Shown here: positions 10,663-21,572 of the stretch, piece by piece
Position numbering within the stretch: the first letter of the stretch is position 1
Layout of the letters: the number at the start of each line of letters is the position of its first letter
Assembly (NCBI GenBank): GCA_947172415.1
Contig: OX359195.1
Coordinates: 2,232,001-2,296,000 of the forward strand
From: Chondrosia reniformis
Taxonomy: Eukaryota; Porifera; Demospongiae; Chondrillida; Chondrillidae
Direction: 5' to 3'
Length of the DNA stretch: 64,000 bases
The notes under the pieces: model-generated
What the model was told of the DNA's origin: nothing
The model's input: the letters and a program-made list of their open reading frames with translations, nothing else
Databases searched by the model: none
Program-made: the position numbers and the translations under genes

Positions 10663-11599
10663 AATGGCACTTTAATCAGCTGCAGAGATGGACAATTAAC
10701 AAAAAACATTTAAGAAGTAACAGGCTAGCTGTGGCTTCATTCACTACACCTTATACACTGTGCTATATTGATAATGGCACGCATTTATTTATGCTAGCAC
10801 TACCGAAAAAAGAATTGCTTATTATATTTTTGGTTTCATCATTTGGTTACTAAAATTACAATGTGTGTAATCATGGATTCTATACGTTTATACGGAGTAA
10901 GATTTGTTATTATATACATTATTACACCTAGTATGTAGTATGTATTACAGTTGCGTATATAGGTTGACTATATTATATAGGTGAATTTCATTTTCTATTA
11001 TGATAATAGACTTGTAAAGGGAATAGACTTGGTGGAAATTGAAATGGGAATAGACGTGGCGGTTTTGAAATAAGAATAGACATGGTATACAGAAATTTTA
11101 AGGCTACTTACTAGTATTACTTCTCAAGTATATGGACATAACTAACTTATCTTTAGAGGTTTCACTTTGTTACTCCTGTTTAATTGATAATGCATAGCAG
11201 TCTTATGGCTAACCAATAGTTGTTCCAAATAATGTTCTCCTACAAAAGTTATCTAATAACTGTATAGTTTATCAGCAAAAGTGTTCATTTGAGATGAGAG
11301 AGGTATCTTATGTGGTGCAAGTTCAAATGGTCGATCTTCATGACCAGTCCAATCCATTTGATTATTAGAGAGTGCTCTGCTCATTCACTGGTATGTAGAG
11401 ACTGGAAGTGCTGTCTCATTTCCATGTATATAGTTATTCCCATCCACACAATGTTTACATCATGTCAGCTAATCTTGTTCTCAGCAGAAGACATTTTATT
11501 GTTATAACCACTCAATTGTGAGGGGATATTTCAGTTGACACTTTTGTATAGTGTATTCCCATGTGTATATCACATCTCTGTTATGTGTAGTGTATACAG
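10663..11599. other. Divergent intergenic region (beta unit 1)
   Basis: Same content as 3999-4947, including the spaced AATAGAC motifs at about 11000-11090. A stretch around 11380 lacks the CTCTCAGATCAACTGG segment present in other copies. No gene is supported. Confidence 0.4.
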
Positions 11600-12470
11600 G
11601 AAGGTCTCACTGATCTTGTGAATGTGGAGTTGGACAGTGCAAGACACTCAGGAAGGTCACCATGGGAGCTGGTGAACATCAAACACTGTCCTCCAATATA
11701 TTGAAGGGAATGATCCAGAATCCTTCATTGGAGCAAGTTGAACTGAGAGGATGTGACTTGGAAGGTAGGTTTTATAACTTTATGTACAGAATATATTGCC
11801 TATGGACTTAAGAAGTTTCATCAACTTTGAGGATCATGTACTATACAGTCATCTCTATAGAATGGTTGTGTTCAGTCTGCTTATAACAAGTTTAGATTTA
11901 TTTGACCAGCTTGTTCCAGTATATGGTCTCTGAGTGTTTTAGATTAGTATAATCACTTCATATTGTAGTATACATACATGTATACCTATACTAGATGTAC
12001 ATTTGTATATTACGTATACCCATGAAGGATATCACTAAGAAAATGTTTTGACATCAGTTGAACAATCTGTCAAGGAGAACACTACACTAGAGAGGTTAAA
12101 GTGAGTAGTGCATGGAGTACAAGGAACTGGAGGAATGTTGCAGAGAGCATTCTAAAGGGAGCAGCGACCAGTCAGAATCTCAGAAAGTTGGAACTGTGGA
12201 TGAATAAGAAATACAAAGAATATGCTCCTAAACAGGAAGTGATTGATAATGTAAGAAAAGTCAACAATAAATTGAGAATTATTGTTCACTTATATAGGTA
12301 AGTGGATGTCTTTCATCATCTGTTTGTACATGTAGTTAGTAATTTGATTTGCTAATTTCAATCCAAATAGTGTCACATGTGGATGAATACATTATACATG
12401 ATGTTATATAACTTGCATATAATTCTTCTCTTTTTGTCTTTTCAGGACTTCATCTCTTGACTGTCATTTT
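11600..12470 (+). pseudogene. LRR-gene 3' fragment (beta unit 1)
   Basis: Equivalent to 4948-5650, with extra lesions. One T is missing in GATCTTGTGAATG near 11618, which shifts exon a. The exon b acceptor has changed from GCAG to GAAG and an A is lost in ACTAAGAAAATG (near 12035). About 190 extra bases, including GTATAC-rich sequence, separate exons a and b. The last LRR (SILKGAATSQNLRKLELWM) is preserved. The terminal exon lacks the TAA seen in alpha units, reading TTTTTCAAAAC instead. Confidence 0.6.
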
Positions 12471-12554
12471 TCAAAACATTTTATTGTTTGTACTGAATCT
12501 GTTGTCAAACATTTTATAAGTTGTTGAATATCAAATAAAACTTAACTGTTAACA

Positions 12555-12940
12555 GAGAAAAGAATCGGTTGCTGTAAAGGAACTGATTTAGAGAGGTCTG
12601 TACTGTCCCTTCAGTCTCCTAGCAAATATGCAGTCCAATGTGAGTGGAGGGTCTACCTCGTATGGACTCCCACTACTACACCTTGCTCAATAACCTGGAT
12701 GTCTTCTCATCATCAATGTGTACCTCCACAGGAGGAATATTCCATGGCATGGAAGTTAGTTTTCTGCTGTAGCGATGCCATCTGAAGAATATGGCCTATA
12801 GCTATTTCTTCACAAAGTTCCTTCTTCTCATCCTTTGTCAGCTTTGAAACAAACTTGAACAAGTGACTCTGTTCAGGTCACCCCTCAAATTTGCTCCATC
12901 TCCCTCAAGCAGTCTATAGCTATGACATGTATTAACATCT
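12555..12940 (-). pseudogene. Unassigned minus-strand coding remnant (beta unit 1)
   Basis: Counterpart of 5730-6130. The VYQWESIRGRPSTH-type block is recognisable but more changed here (for example GGAGTCCATACGAGG kept while the TGGTACACC end reads ACTACACC). Confidence 0.3.
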
Positions 12941-13221
12941 GTCTATATAGCTAGATACACTCGTGATCAAGGTGTTGTATTGCATGATTCCCGTAAAGTA
13001 AATGTATGACTTGTCTTTCTAGTATATATAATATTCTTAGTTCCAAATGATACTGGATTATATATATAGATCATATATAGAGACGCTGTTTATATTTAAG
13101 AATTGTCATTTATACATGCAATTACAAGCTGCAATGAAAGGATCAAAAAGGTTGATCATACAATTAAAGTTATTAAAGTATATATAACTTGTACAACAGT
13201 GCAATTGGTCATTGGGTTTAA

Positions 13222-14780
13222 GGTGTTTCAAATTAACTTGTTTCTCTCGGCTTTCTCATCCACTTTTCAAATCCTATATATCTCTGCAGCTCCAGCTACG
13301 AGAGCCTTAATTTTTTGCCAACTGGTACTCCACTGAACTGGTCCATAACAAGCTTCCCAACTTCACAACCATAGATACATCAGTCTTAGAGGAGGGATGT
13401 GGCCTGCTACTCCCATCATCAACCATGCAACTCTGCCTCAAGTCTCCTAGTGACCAGTTTATACTGTAGTTGCAAGTTTTTTCAGTGTATCTCCTCATCT
13501 CACACCCCATGGCCAAATGGATGGTCTACCTTATAAGGAATAGCTGTATTAGAGAGTTGGGTAATCCCCAGATCGGCAGCAGACAGCCATTGAAAGATGG
13601 CCTTGATGGTGGAGACTGCCCAGTATGAGAGGACATGTATATAGATGGGATGAATGAACCTGCTCATTCCACTTTGCCAACTAAATTGTCACTGCGACTC
13701 ATTTTCCCCATATGACAGGACACTCATGATCACCTCACCCTCTGAAGTGTCTCCTTGTGAGATCTGTGCCTCATATCCGCAAGGGACAGTGCTAATGTAC
13801 AAGTGGAATTAAATATATCTTCCTTCAGTTGGACTTTGTAAGGAGCAATATATATAAATCTCTTGTGGTTGCCATGTGGATAGAATTCCAATTGTTGATA
13901 AAAGAATCTACATAATTAATAATTGCCTAGCAACCACTTCTGCAGGGACTACTGTTCCCTCCAAACTCAACTTGTCTCCTTCCACCCATTTAGTGCCTGT
14001 TCCTATGGTAACTCCAGCGGGCGTGGCATTGTCGGAGAAGGTCATCACAAACCCAGCCACCATCTTTCTCCCAGGTTGAGCAATGGGGAGACTGGCTGAG
14101 AGGCAACTGCATTTCTGGTGTATCAACATTGATATGTGGGCCACAAACAAGACAGAGAATTTCGAAGGTTAGGGTCTGGCACAGGCAGACACTCCTGGCA
14201 GCCATCTTGCTGTAGGGAGCACTAGCACTGTATCCTTTGCAGGGCCAGATCAGCAACTTGGAAGTGTATAGCACTCTCCCAACTTGACTGCCACCACACA
14301 AGTGTTCTGGCCCTCCACTTTCTTCTCCTTGACCTCTATGAGGAATGAGGAATGATAATGGTAAAATCTGAAGTGGAAACTGAGACAGAGCATCAGTTAG
14401 TTCAGAGTTGGAAGGATTTTCCATTTCCATGTAATCTTATTCATCAGTTCTTTGATCTTCAGACCAGCCAATCTCATCAGTGTTCTAATGTTTATATGAA
14501 TCTATCCAGTGATCATATATACTCCACAAAGTGACAGCTCCATTGAGGACTACACCTCTTTCATGAACAGGACATCTGGGACACCTAAGAGTATTTCCAC
14601 TTCCAATTTTGATTGTGAAAGTGGATATCAGAGTCCTTGCTCAGAGACAACCGCATCTCATCACCACTCCTCTGCATTTGTGGCCAGGTGGTAGCTACTC
14701 CTCAAGAATGTCCGCATATCGATCCCTCTTCAGCATGACCTTATTTGGATATCATCCTCAATAGTGAATCCTCCTGCTGG
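13222..14780 (-). pseudogene. ADAR-like pseudogene with dsRBD region (beta unit 1)
   Basis: The deaminase part matches the alpha copy, with the same A-P-A-E in place of HAE and a zinc motif reading close to PCGDEAQ but with a changed context (TCATATCCGCAAGGGACAG, near 13780) that no longer spells PCGD. Unlike alpha it continues upstream. A dsRBD end reads KEKKVEGQNTCVVAVKLGEC (about 14265-14330), preceded by an ELMNK segment near 14440. Still further upstream, minus-strand sequence shared with the delta winged-helix region lies at about 14665-14780. The 14520-14660 piece between them is inverted relative to delta units. Stops and frame changes are present throughout. Confidence 0.7.
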
Positions 14781-16175
14781 GTTTGAGGGAGTGAGATGCA
14801 TGGGAGTGAGGGTCCTTGAGGTTGATTATTGCCATCTGTTGCAGTTTGAAATTGAATTTTGTCTCTTCTTTGTTGTTGTCATGGATACCTCCAGCTGCAT
14901 CCCAAAATTGTAGTATTGGGTGTGTTGCAATGGAAACTGATGAAACTGATGCTGTTGCTATAGAAACTGCTGATGGTTGAACATCCTCATCTATTGTTAG
15001 TATAGAAATTTGTTCAGGAGGGAAATCCCCCCCTCTAGTGCATGGTTATGGAACACTCATATATATAATTGTCGTAGAGCCAACGGGACACAGAGGTAAG
15101 AGAGGGAAAGGGATTGAGAGGAAGAGGGAGGAGAGAGGAAAAGGAGAAAGAGAGCTCAAAGGGGATCCTGTGTGAACTGTGTGATGCATGATGGGTGTTG
15201 CATGGATGATATAACTTTGTCACAATTAACATGTATTTAAAATTGATGTTTAGCACTTGCAAAGTACTAGTTCCACTATCACAATTGTATATACGTACAA
15301 TACGTACATGGCCATTAGTTTTCATCCCATGCATGTGGAGAAACTACTCATTTAAACTTATTTATACAAACTTATTGACCTTTCTAGTAATGAAAGGTTA
15401 GCAGTTTAAAGGTATTGGGTTTTTAATTTCATCTAGGAACTGTTCATAATAACAGCTACTGTCTTAATAAAAGTAAATTCAACTCAATTTACTCATTGTC
15501 AATAATAATTTCATTATAAAATGGTGATGGTGCAAATTTGTATTTTAAAACACATACACATAGTATTCCATGAATTCTTAAGTTATAAACTTGTGACATA
15601 ACTTTCAGTTTGAGTGAAATAATATTTCTAGTATGTATGGGTACATGTTTTCATTTAATCTGCATGGGGCTAAAATATTAAGCAAGTTTATATTTAATGT
15701 ATGTATACATGTATATACGTTTTTGACTATTCGTGCTTAAGGTTGTTGTATCTTATTCATTATTTCACAACCTTTTTTATCTGACACCTGATTTATCCGA
15801 CATTTTTGGTTGAAACAAACAGTGCCGGTTAAACCAGGGCCCACTGTATATGCATTTGATGTATATATGCAGCATATACATCAAAACTTTTATGCACGTA
15901 CAATTATAATCCTAAAAGCATAGTATATATTGCAGATGCCTAATATTAATACATATATATATAGTTATATATATTATATTATATTATATTATTATACATA
16001 TAGTAAATTCAAACTTCGAACACTGTACAAAGTATATACGTAAACGTATTTTAGCAAGATGAATAAGGATTTAGTCCCACAAAATCCTTTATATATACAT
16101 AGCTGTGTACAGTATCTATATTATTTTGCAATTGTTTCCATAAAGGTTCTAACACACACTAATATATTAACCTGA
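14781..16175. other. Spacer with purine tract, half of a pogo-like terminus and AT repeat
   Basis: No gene is supported. Notable items: an almost pure GA run on the plus strand at about 15098-15154; a CCGGTTAAACCAGGGCCCACTG stretch at about 15826-15847 followed by TA, which looks like one end of a second pogo/Tigger-type element with no clear partner; and a TATATTATATTATATT-type repeat at about 15950-16000. The same items recur at 47.78, 48.49 and 48.61 kb. Confidence 0.45.
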
Positions 16176-18025
16176 TTAGTATGATAACATGCCCACATCC
16201 TCCCTTCTTTCATCTTCATTATTATCATGATCACCTGCTTCATACCAATCCTTCATTTTCTTCTTCCCAAAGTAACCAAGAGCAGCCACTAACAAGGTTG
16301 ATATTGCATACTCCATCAACTTGGTGCTATCAAAGAGAGGTGACACATCCTTGTAATGATTCAACAAGGCAGTAACATACAGTGACATGCCTGTAAAAAT
16401 TGACACTACAGCAATGCAAAAGAAGATAGTTGCATGGTTACTACAAATGCAACAATTTTTAGGATGTCTCAACATCAGATACACTTCATGTAAAATGACT
16501 ACAATTGCTGCTAGTTGTAAAATATAGTTGGAACTGTAAGTTACAGCTTTTAAGGGTGAGTTAATAAAGTATATTCCAAGATACACAATGACTACTCCAA
16601 ACACCTGAATACTATAGACCGGACCCGCCCATCCAAGGGATACTGCATGACATCTGATCACCCTCCTCCATCTTGGGGGTATTTGCTGTTGGTTATTAGA
16701 TGACCCATTAAGTAATTTGTTTATTTTGCTATAAATAAGTGGATATTGACCTATGAAGCTAATGAGCATAAACACCTCAATTTTATGAGAGCAATCAAAC
16801 AGTCCGGAAGGAAAATATCGAGATAGTATTCTTCATATGACATCAAAATTACAGTACACTGTAGGTTGCTCCAAGAGTAATACTAATATTTAAAAGGGAG
16901 AAGCACCAAGTAAAGATTTTGACATCAGTTAATCTTATTTGTCTCTTTTGACTCGGATTCAGAATAAAAATTAAAATTTTATTTTCACTTCTGATGACTT
17001 GTATCACTAGCAAATTTCCAAAAAGTATTATACCAAGAATAACAATATTCTTTGCTAGAGTGAAGGTCCATCTTGAAGGTATGCCATCTGCTGCAAAGAG
17101 GTGTAAGCATAGTCAATGATATTCCATATGGCTTTCCTTCATACCACAACGGTTCATATTGAAAGAACACTCTATGTGAATCATTCATCACCTTTTTAGT
17201 AGAAAAAAACATAATGAAAATGCCTCTTCATATATATTATATAATATTCAATTTGTTTCATTCATACTTGTCAAATTATTTTTCTCAAATTATTAAGGTT
17301 TAATATATAATGACTTATATTCTCTTATAACAGATTCAGCCTGGCTGTATTTACGTATATATATTTGACAGTGCCTCATTAGGTCTGTACCTTAGCACTT
17401 TATTGCACGTTTGTAAATAATAATTATTATTATAATTAGCATATATAATCTCTAGCTATAATAATTTATATATATCAAGTGAAATTCATATACGCATATA
17501 GGGAATATAATAAGCTGTGTATGTAGTTGTGACACTCACATTAGCTCCAAAATTCTGCAAAAGAGAAGGTTCACATAAAGTTGGAACAGTCAAGCAAAGT
17601 GATTGAGGTAGAAAAGCCGAGTCCTTTCTAAGGATATGAAACATGACAGGAGGTAGTGCTAAATAGAAATAATACCGGTACCACAAAAATATATCACAAT
17701 CCTTAGTGTTCCACTGACAACAGGGCTTCTTTATATCTAATATTGTATTATTCTGACTTGTTGCATTGATCATTTTGAAGTGGAACACTTTGACTCCGTT
17801 TGAAATATTGAAAATTTGATAGATATCAAGTGGATTTCCAAAGTAATCACGAATACCATAGAGCTTGCTTCCATTTCTGAGGGCATCCATCATCTGATGT
17901 AAATTCTCTATACATTCCTTATTCTTGTAATTCTCCTCTCCACTTGTGTGTTTAACTTGAAGCAGTACTAGCATCAGTAAGTAGACAGTAATGGTGGAGG
18001 ATAGAGGACACTTCAGCGAAGTCAT
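16176..18025 (-). pseudogene. Receptor copy 4 (gamma type), exon 2 multiply broken
   Basis: Exon 1 (18025-17540, 162 codons) is intact and belongs to a distinct gamma subtype: KNKECIENLHQ with one extra residue, NGSKLYGI, and NISNGVKVFHF in place of NFSKRVKVFHF. Exon 2 (17191-16176) keeps TM3 onward in frame. Before that, two bases are missing in the ATCTGCTGCAAAGAGG segment (near 17095), extra T residues lie in AATTTTATGAGAG (near 16783), and further changes occur around TM2. The copy cannot encode a full receptor. Its closest relative in the window is copy 9. Confidence 0.75.
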
Positions 18026-18731
18026 AACTGCACTTAATCAGAGATGGAGAATTAACAGCAATTAAAGAATTGACAGGCTAGCTGTGGTCTCTTTTATCAT
18101 GTCTTATACACTGTACTATATAATGGCACGCATATATTTATGCTAGCATTTGTGAGTAAAGAATTGCTTATTATATTTTTTGTTTCATCATTTGGTTACT
18201 AAAGTTACAGTGTGTGTAATCATTGATTCTATACATACATTCATGTATATATAAGTAGTATTATATAAGATTTGTTATTTATTATTATAAAGTATGTATT
18301 ACAGTTGCATATATTGATATACTTATAGTTGAATTTAATTTCATTTCAATTGTATATATTCAACTTACATAGCTAGCAGCTACATAATGGTTACAGTTAA
18401 AATTTATAAGTGAAAAGGGGCACTAGAGATGATTTGGTTTCTCGTCAGCAATAAAATTAATACACATGCAGGTATGTGTATGAATGCCTCAACCAGCCAT
18501 ATTGTGCTGCAGAACAACGGGTCAAATTGTTCAACTCATGTAATGCATGTGCAATTTATAATAATGGCCAATAGCTCAACTTTCAATCTCACTACTTGTA
18601 AATACATATAATATGTTTATTTAAGAGAGGCTTCACAACAACATATATAGCAGCCATTTCAAATGATCACATGAGTTACAGGTTTTATAAGAAAGTAAAC
18701 TATAAAATACTATAAAAAATATATAGCCAAA
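18026..18731. other. Spacer between receptor copy 4 and MRI1 fragment
   Basis: This holds the receptor 5' flank and then AT-rich sequence. A 60-codon plus-strand open stretch at 18429-18611 is shared with 51110-51292. It resembles no family I know and does not show obvious protein constraint. Confidence 0.35.
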
Positions 18732-18985
18732 TTAGCTTTCATCATTTTTCAATTGTAGTTCTGGATCAAGTGTAACAACTTGGCTTGGCATGAATATTCC
18801 TTTCTCAGTGATAAGGCCACCGGTTGCCAGCTCTGCTGGAGTAACATCAAAGGTAGGATTCCACGTATCAATTTCGGGTGCTTCAATCCTTATTCCAGTA
18901 ACTGTAACCAACTCACGCTCAGGGCGCACTTCAATTGGAATGTTTTCCCCCTTTTCCATACTGAAATCAAAATTAGAAGTTAGAG
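18732..18985 (-). pseudogene. MRI1 3' fragment (gamma unit 1)
   Basis: This matches the C-terminal part of methylthioribose-1-phosphate isomerase, the methionine-salvage enzyme. The minus strand reads from [15 protein letters not shown] through [12 protein letters not shown] and GGLITEKGIF to a TAA stop at 18732. Similarity begins abruptly upstream at about 18985, after which the sequence is unrelated, so the catalytic Cys and Asp regions are missing. Unlike the copy at 63 kb, this piece keeps the Lys codon in ITEKG. Confidence 0.75.
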
Positions 18986-19107
18986 TCTTACCACACCATC
19001 CGTTTCATCACCATTTGTGATAATAGCAATTGTGAGTGTCATTGGAATTTCTTCCAGTGTTACCAGTCGAGTATATACAGTGCAAGTTACAATATACTAA
19101 GGTAATC

Positions 19108-19153
19108 TAATATAATATAAATAAATAATATAATATAATATAATATAATATAA
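19108..19153. repeat. TAATA simple repeat
   Basis: A run of TATAATATAA-type pentamers at the left edge of the inserted block. Confidence 0.7.
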
Positions 19154-19155
19154 TT

Positions 19156-19362
19156 AATTCATATGGCTCCAAGAAAGAACCTAAAAACAAAATGGGCATA
19201 TCATCATAAAGTTTAGGGTATAAAACTCATTTTAAATTAAGGGATTTTTGATTTAGGCCTCCATTTGTTAGAAAACAGAGGACAAAGTCTGCATATAAAA
19301 GGCCATAGGACTATAGAAAACCTATGGGAAATTTATATGCAAACCACGTGTTATATTGATAA
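19156..19362. repeat. R1, direct repeat with 19859-20065
   Basis: Begins AATTCATATGGCTCCAAGAA and ends near TGTTATATTGATAA. The second copy is nearly identical (for example CCTCCATTTGTTAG versus CCTCCGTTTCTTAG). Confidence 0.8.
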
Positions 19363-19368
19363 TATATA

Positions 19369-19840
19369 ATCAAGTACTACACAGTGCAAGTTACAAATTT
19401 ATACATGGATGCAAGTGACTCCCAAGATAATCACACTGAGGTATATAATATAATACGGATGCAAATGACTCCCAAAATAATCACAATCAGGTATATTAAA
19501 CGCTACAAGACTTTAGCCACACTGAAAAACTGCTGCATACAGAGTAGTAGTCTCTACAGATCATATAAGGTTAAACGCATGGCCTTCCAATTACCTTTTC
19601 ACACCTTAGTATAGACTGAAGATGATGCATCTGCATGCCATTATCAGCAAAAATTCCAGTCTCAGGCAGGGGGTCTCAGCCAATAATCACCGCAGATTTG
19701 ACTTGCCGTGAGTGTGAGCTAGGAGTACCATTGGTTGCTTGCATGCATTCACATAAACAACAGGGTGAGAGACAATTTGGTAACTTGCACACAAGGGACA
19801 TAAAGGCTGGGGCCTTTAATTTATTTCATGAACAATGTCC
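19369..19840. repeat. R2, direct repeat with 20775-21250
   Basis: Begins AATCAAGTACTACACAGTGC. Contains an internal short duplication GGATGCAA(G/A)TGACTCCCAA(G/A)AT. The second copy differs by a few substitutions and small indels. Confidence 0.8.
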
Positions 19841-19858
19841 TAAATAATGTTGCTAAAT

Positions 19859-20065
19859 AATTCATATGGCTCCAAGAAAGGACCTAGAAACAAAATGGGC
19901 ATATCATCATAAAGTTTAGGGTATAAAACTCATTTTAAATTAAGGGATTTTTGATTTAGGCCTCCGTTTCTTAGAAAACGGAGGACAAAGTTTGCATATA
20001 AAAGGCCATAGGACTATAGAAAACCTATGGGAAATTTATATGCAAACCATGTGTTATATTGATAA
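19859..20065. repeat. R1', second copy of R1
   Basis: Follows R2 directly after a short ATAATGTTGCTAA junction, so R1-R2 appears to have been duplicated and then separated by 20066-20774. Confidence 0.8.
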
Positions 20066-20355
20066 AAATTTTCAGTTTGTCCGATAACTGTGAAATCAAC
20101 ATATATCATGGTACATGTGTATAAGAAACGTCTGGCGAAGTTTTGCTTAATTAAATGAGCAAAATAATCAAGATATAATGAAGAATTCAAAGTTACGATT
20201 GCGCAAGCTGGTGATGTATTATGATGTTCTTCGAATGCGTCATCAACACCTTCGTATGTCGCTCCGTACACACATTTTGTGAATCTTGTGACGTAGCGAA
20301 AACGTCACCGCCTCGTTGCTAAAGAAGATCATCCTTTCGAGAACGGCTATGACAA

Positions 20356-20690
20356 GTCGACGCTCTCCTACGAGAAGGAGCTACCGAATAAGCGAGTTGT
20401 AGCGAAGGTTAGATAAAGCGTATTTGTATACGTTCATGTTAAGTTTAAGCCAGAATTGTTGCTATATATTGATGTAAAAGAAATTCGTACTTTGGTAATT
20501 TAAGCTCTGTCTTAGTCGACGCTCTCCTACGAGAAGGAGCTACCGAATAAGCGAGTTGTAGCGAAGGTGAGATAAAGCGTATTTGTATACGTTCCCGTTA
20601 ATTTTGAGGCAGAATTGTCCCTATACTGATGCAAAAGAAATTCGTTTAGTCGACCGTATTAAAACTTTGGTAATTAAAGCTCTGTCTTCT
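20356..20690. repeat. Tandem duplication of a CpG-containing segment
   Basis: Two copies about 159 bp apart, starting at 20356 and 20515, each beginning GTCGACGCTCTCCTACGAGA and continuing AGGAGCTACCGAATAAGCGA. The first 80 bases are almost identical, the rest diverges. Within each lies a small hairpin, CTCCT-ACGAGA-AGGAG. The CpG content contrasts with the surrounding DNA. Confidence 0.7.
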
Positions 20691-20774
20691 CTTCTTATGT
20701 TTTTATTCATTTTTTACTTGCAATTGTCCATGTGTAGGAATAAGGAGTGTTATATATTATGCTTGTTTAAATAC

Positions 20775-21250
20775 AATCAAGTACTACACAGTGCAAGTTA
20801 CAAATTTATACACGGATGCAAGTGACTCCCAAGATAATCACACTGAGGTATATAATATAATACGGATGCAAATGACTCCCAAAATAATCACAATCAGGTA
20901 TATTAAACGCTACAAGACTTTAGCCACACTGAAATTCTCAACTGCCGCATACAGAGTAGTAGTCTCTACAGATCATATAAGGTTAAATACATGGCCTTCC
21001 AATTACCTTTTCACACCTAAGTATAGACTGAAGATGATGCATCTGGATGCCATTATCAGCAAAAATTCCAGTCTCATGCAGGGGATCTCAGCCAATAATC
21101 ACCGCAGATTTGACTTGCCTTGAGTGTCAGCTAGGAGTACCATTGGTTGCTTGCATGCATTCACATAAACAACAGGGTTAGAGACGATTTGGTAACTTGC
21201 ACACAGGGACATAAAGGCTGGGGCCTTTAATTTATTTCATGAACAATGTC
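20775..21250. repeat. R2', second copy of R2
   Basis: Direct repeat of 19369-19840. Its last part forms the left arm of the foldback that ends at 21300. Confidence 0.8.
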
Positions 21251-21300
21251 CCTTGTGTGCAAGTTACCAAATCGTCTCTAACCCTGTTGTTTATGTGAAT
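21159..21300. repeat. Near-perfect 52-bp foldback (inverted repeat)
   Basis: Left arm 21159-21210 (ATTCACATAAACAACAGGGT...) and right arm 21248-21300 are reverse complements over about 52 bases with a single 1-nt indel and a loop of about 37 nt. The right arm ends exactly where homology with the other spacers resumes. Confidence 0.85.
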
Positions 21301-21572
21301 GGTATTTTCAAACTCATTTAATAATAATTAGACCATGCAATGGACATACTATTCTTCACTGTATAATAAAAAGTATAATATTTAGAAAGAAAAGTATTAT
21401 ACGTACATATGAATCAGATATACATTAATGGATATATACGTATACTAGTAGTGTATCCCATTGCCACAAAATCCTTAATACATAATAGGTATGTATAATA
21501 TTTGTTGCATAATTGCTTCCATATATAAATGTTCACACAAACACTAATATATTGACTCGCGATCAATTATGA
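21301..21572. other. Spacer downstream of receptor copy 5
   Basis: Matches 52399-52672 closely and probably contains the 3' untranslated region of copy 5. No other feature is seen. Confidence 0.4.

Larger units (their letters stand above)
19075..21300. mobile_element. 2.2-kb insertion/replacement block, nested repeats
   Basis: Up to about 19074 this copy matches 51750. From 21301 it matches 52399. Between them it holds 2.2 kb found nowhere else in the window, replacing about 650 bp of normal spacer. Internally it reads R1 (19156-19362), R2 (19369-19840), R1' (19859-20065), unique sequence with a tandem duplication (20356-20690), R2' (20775-21250), then a foldback ending exactly at the right junction. 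No transposase, reverse transcriptase or helicase frame is visible. Confidence 0.5.

Noticed and set aside
18429-18611. A 60-codon plus-strand frame shared with 51110-51292
   Set aside because: Only two near-identical copies exist, so openness is uninformative; no recognisable domain or splice context.
20014-20271. An 85-codon minus-strand frame partly inside R1'
   Set aside because: R1 at 19156 does not preserve the same frame context and the protein is not recognised.
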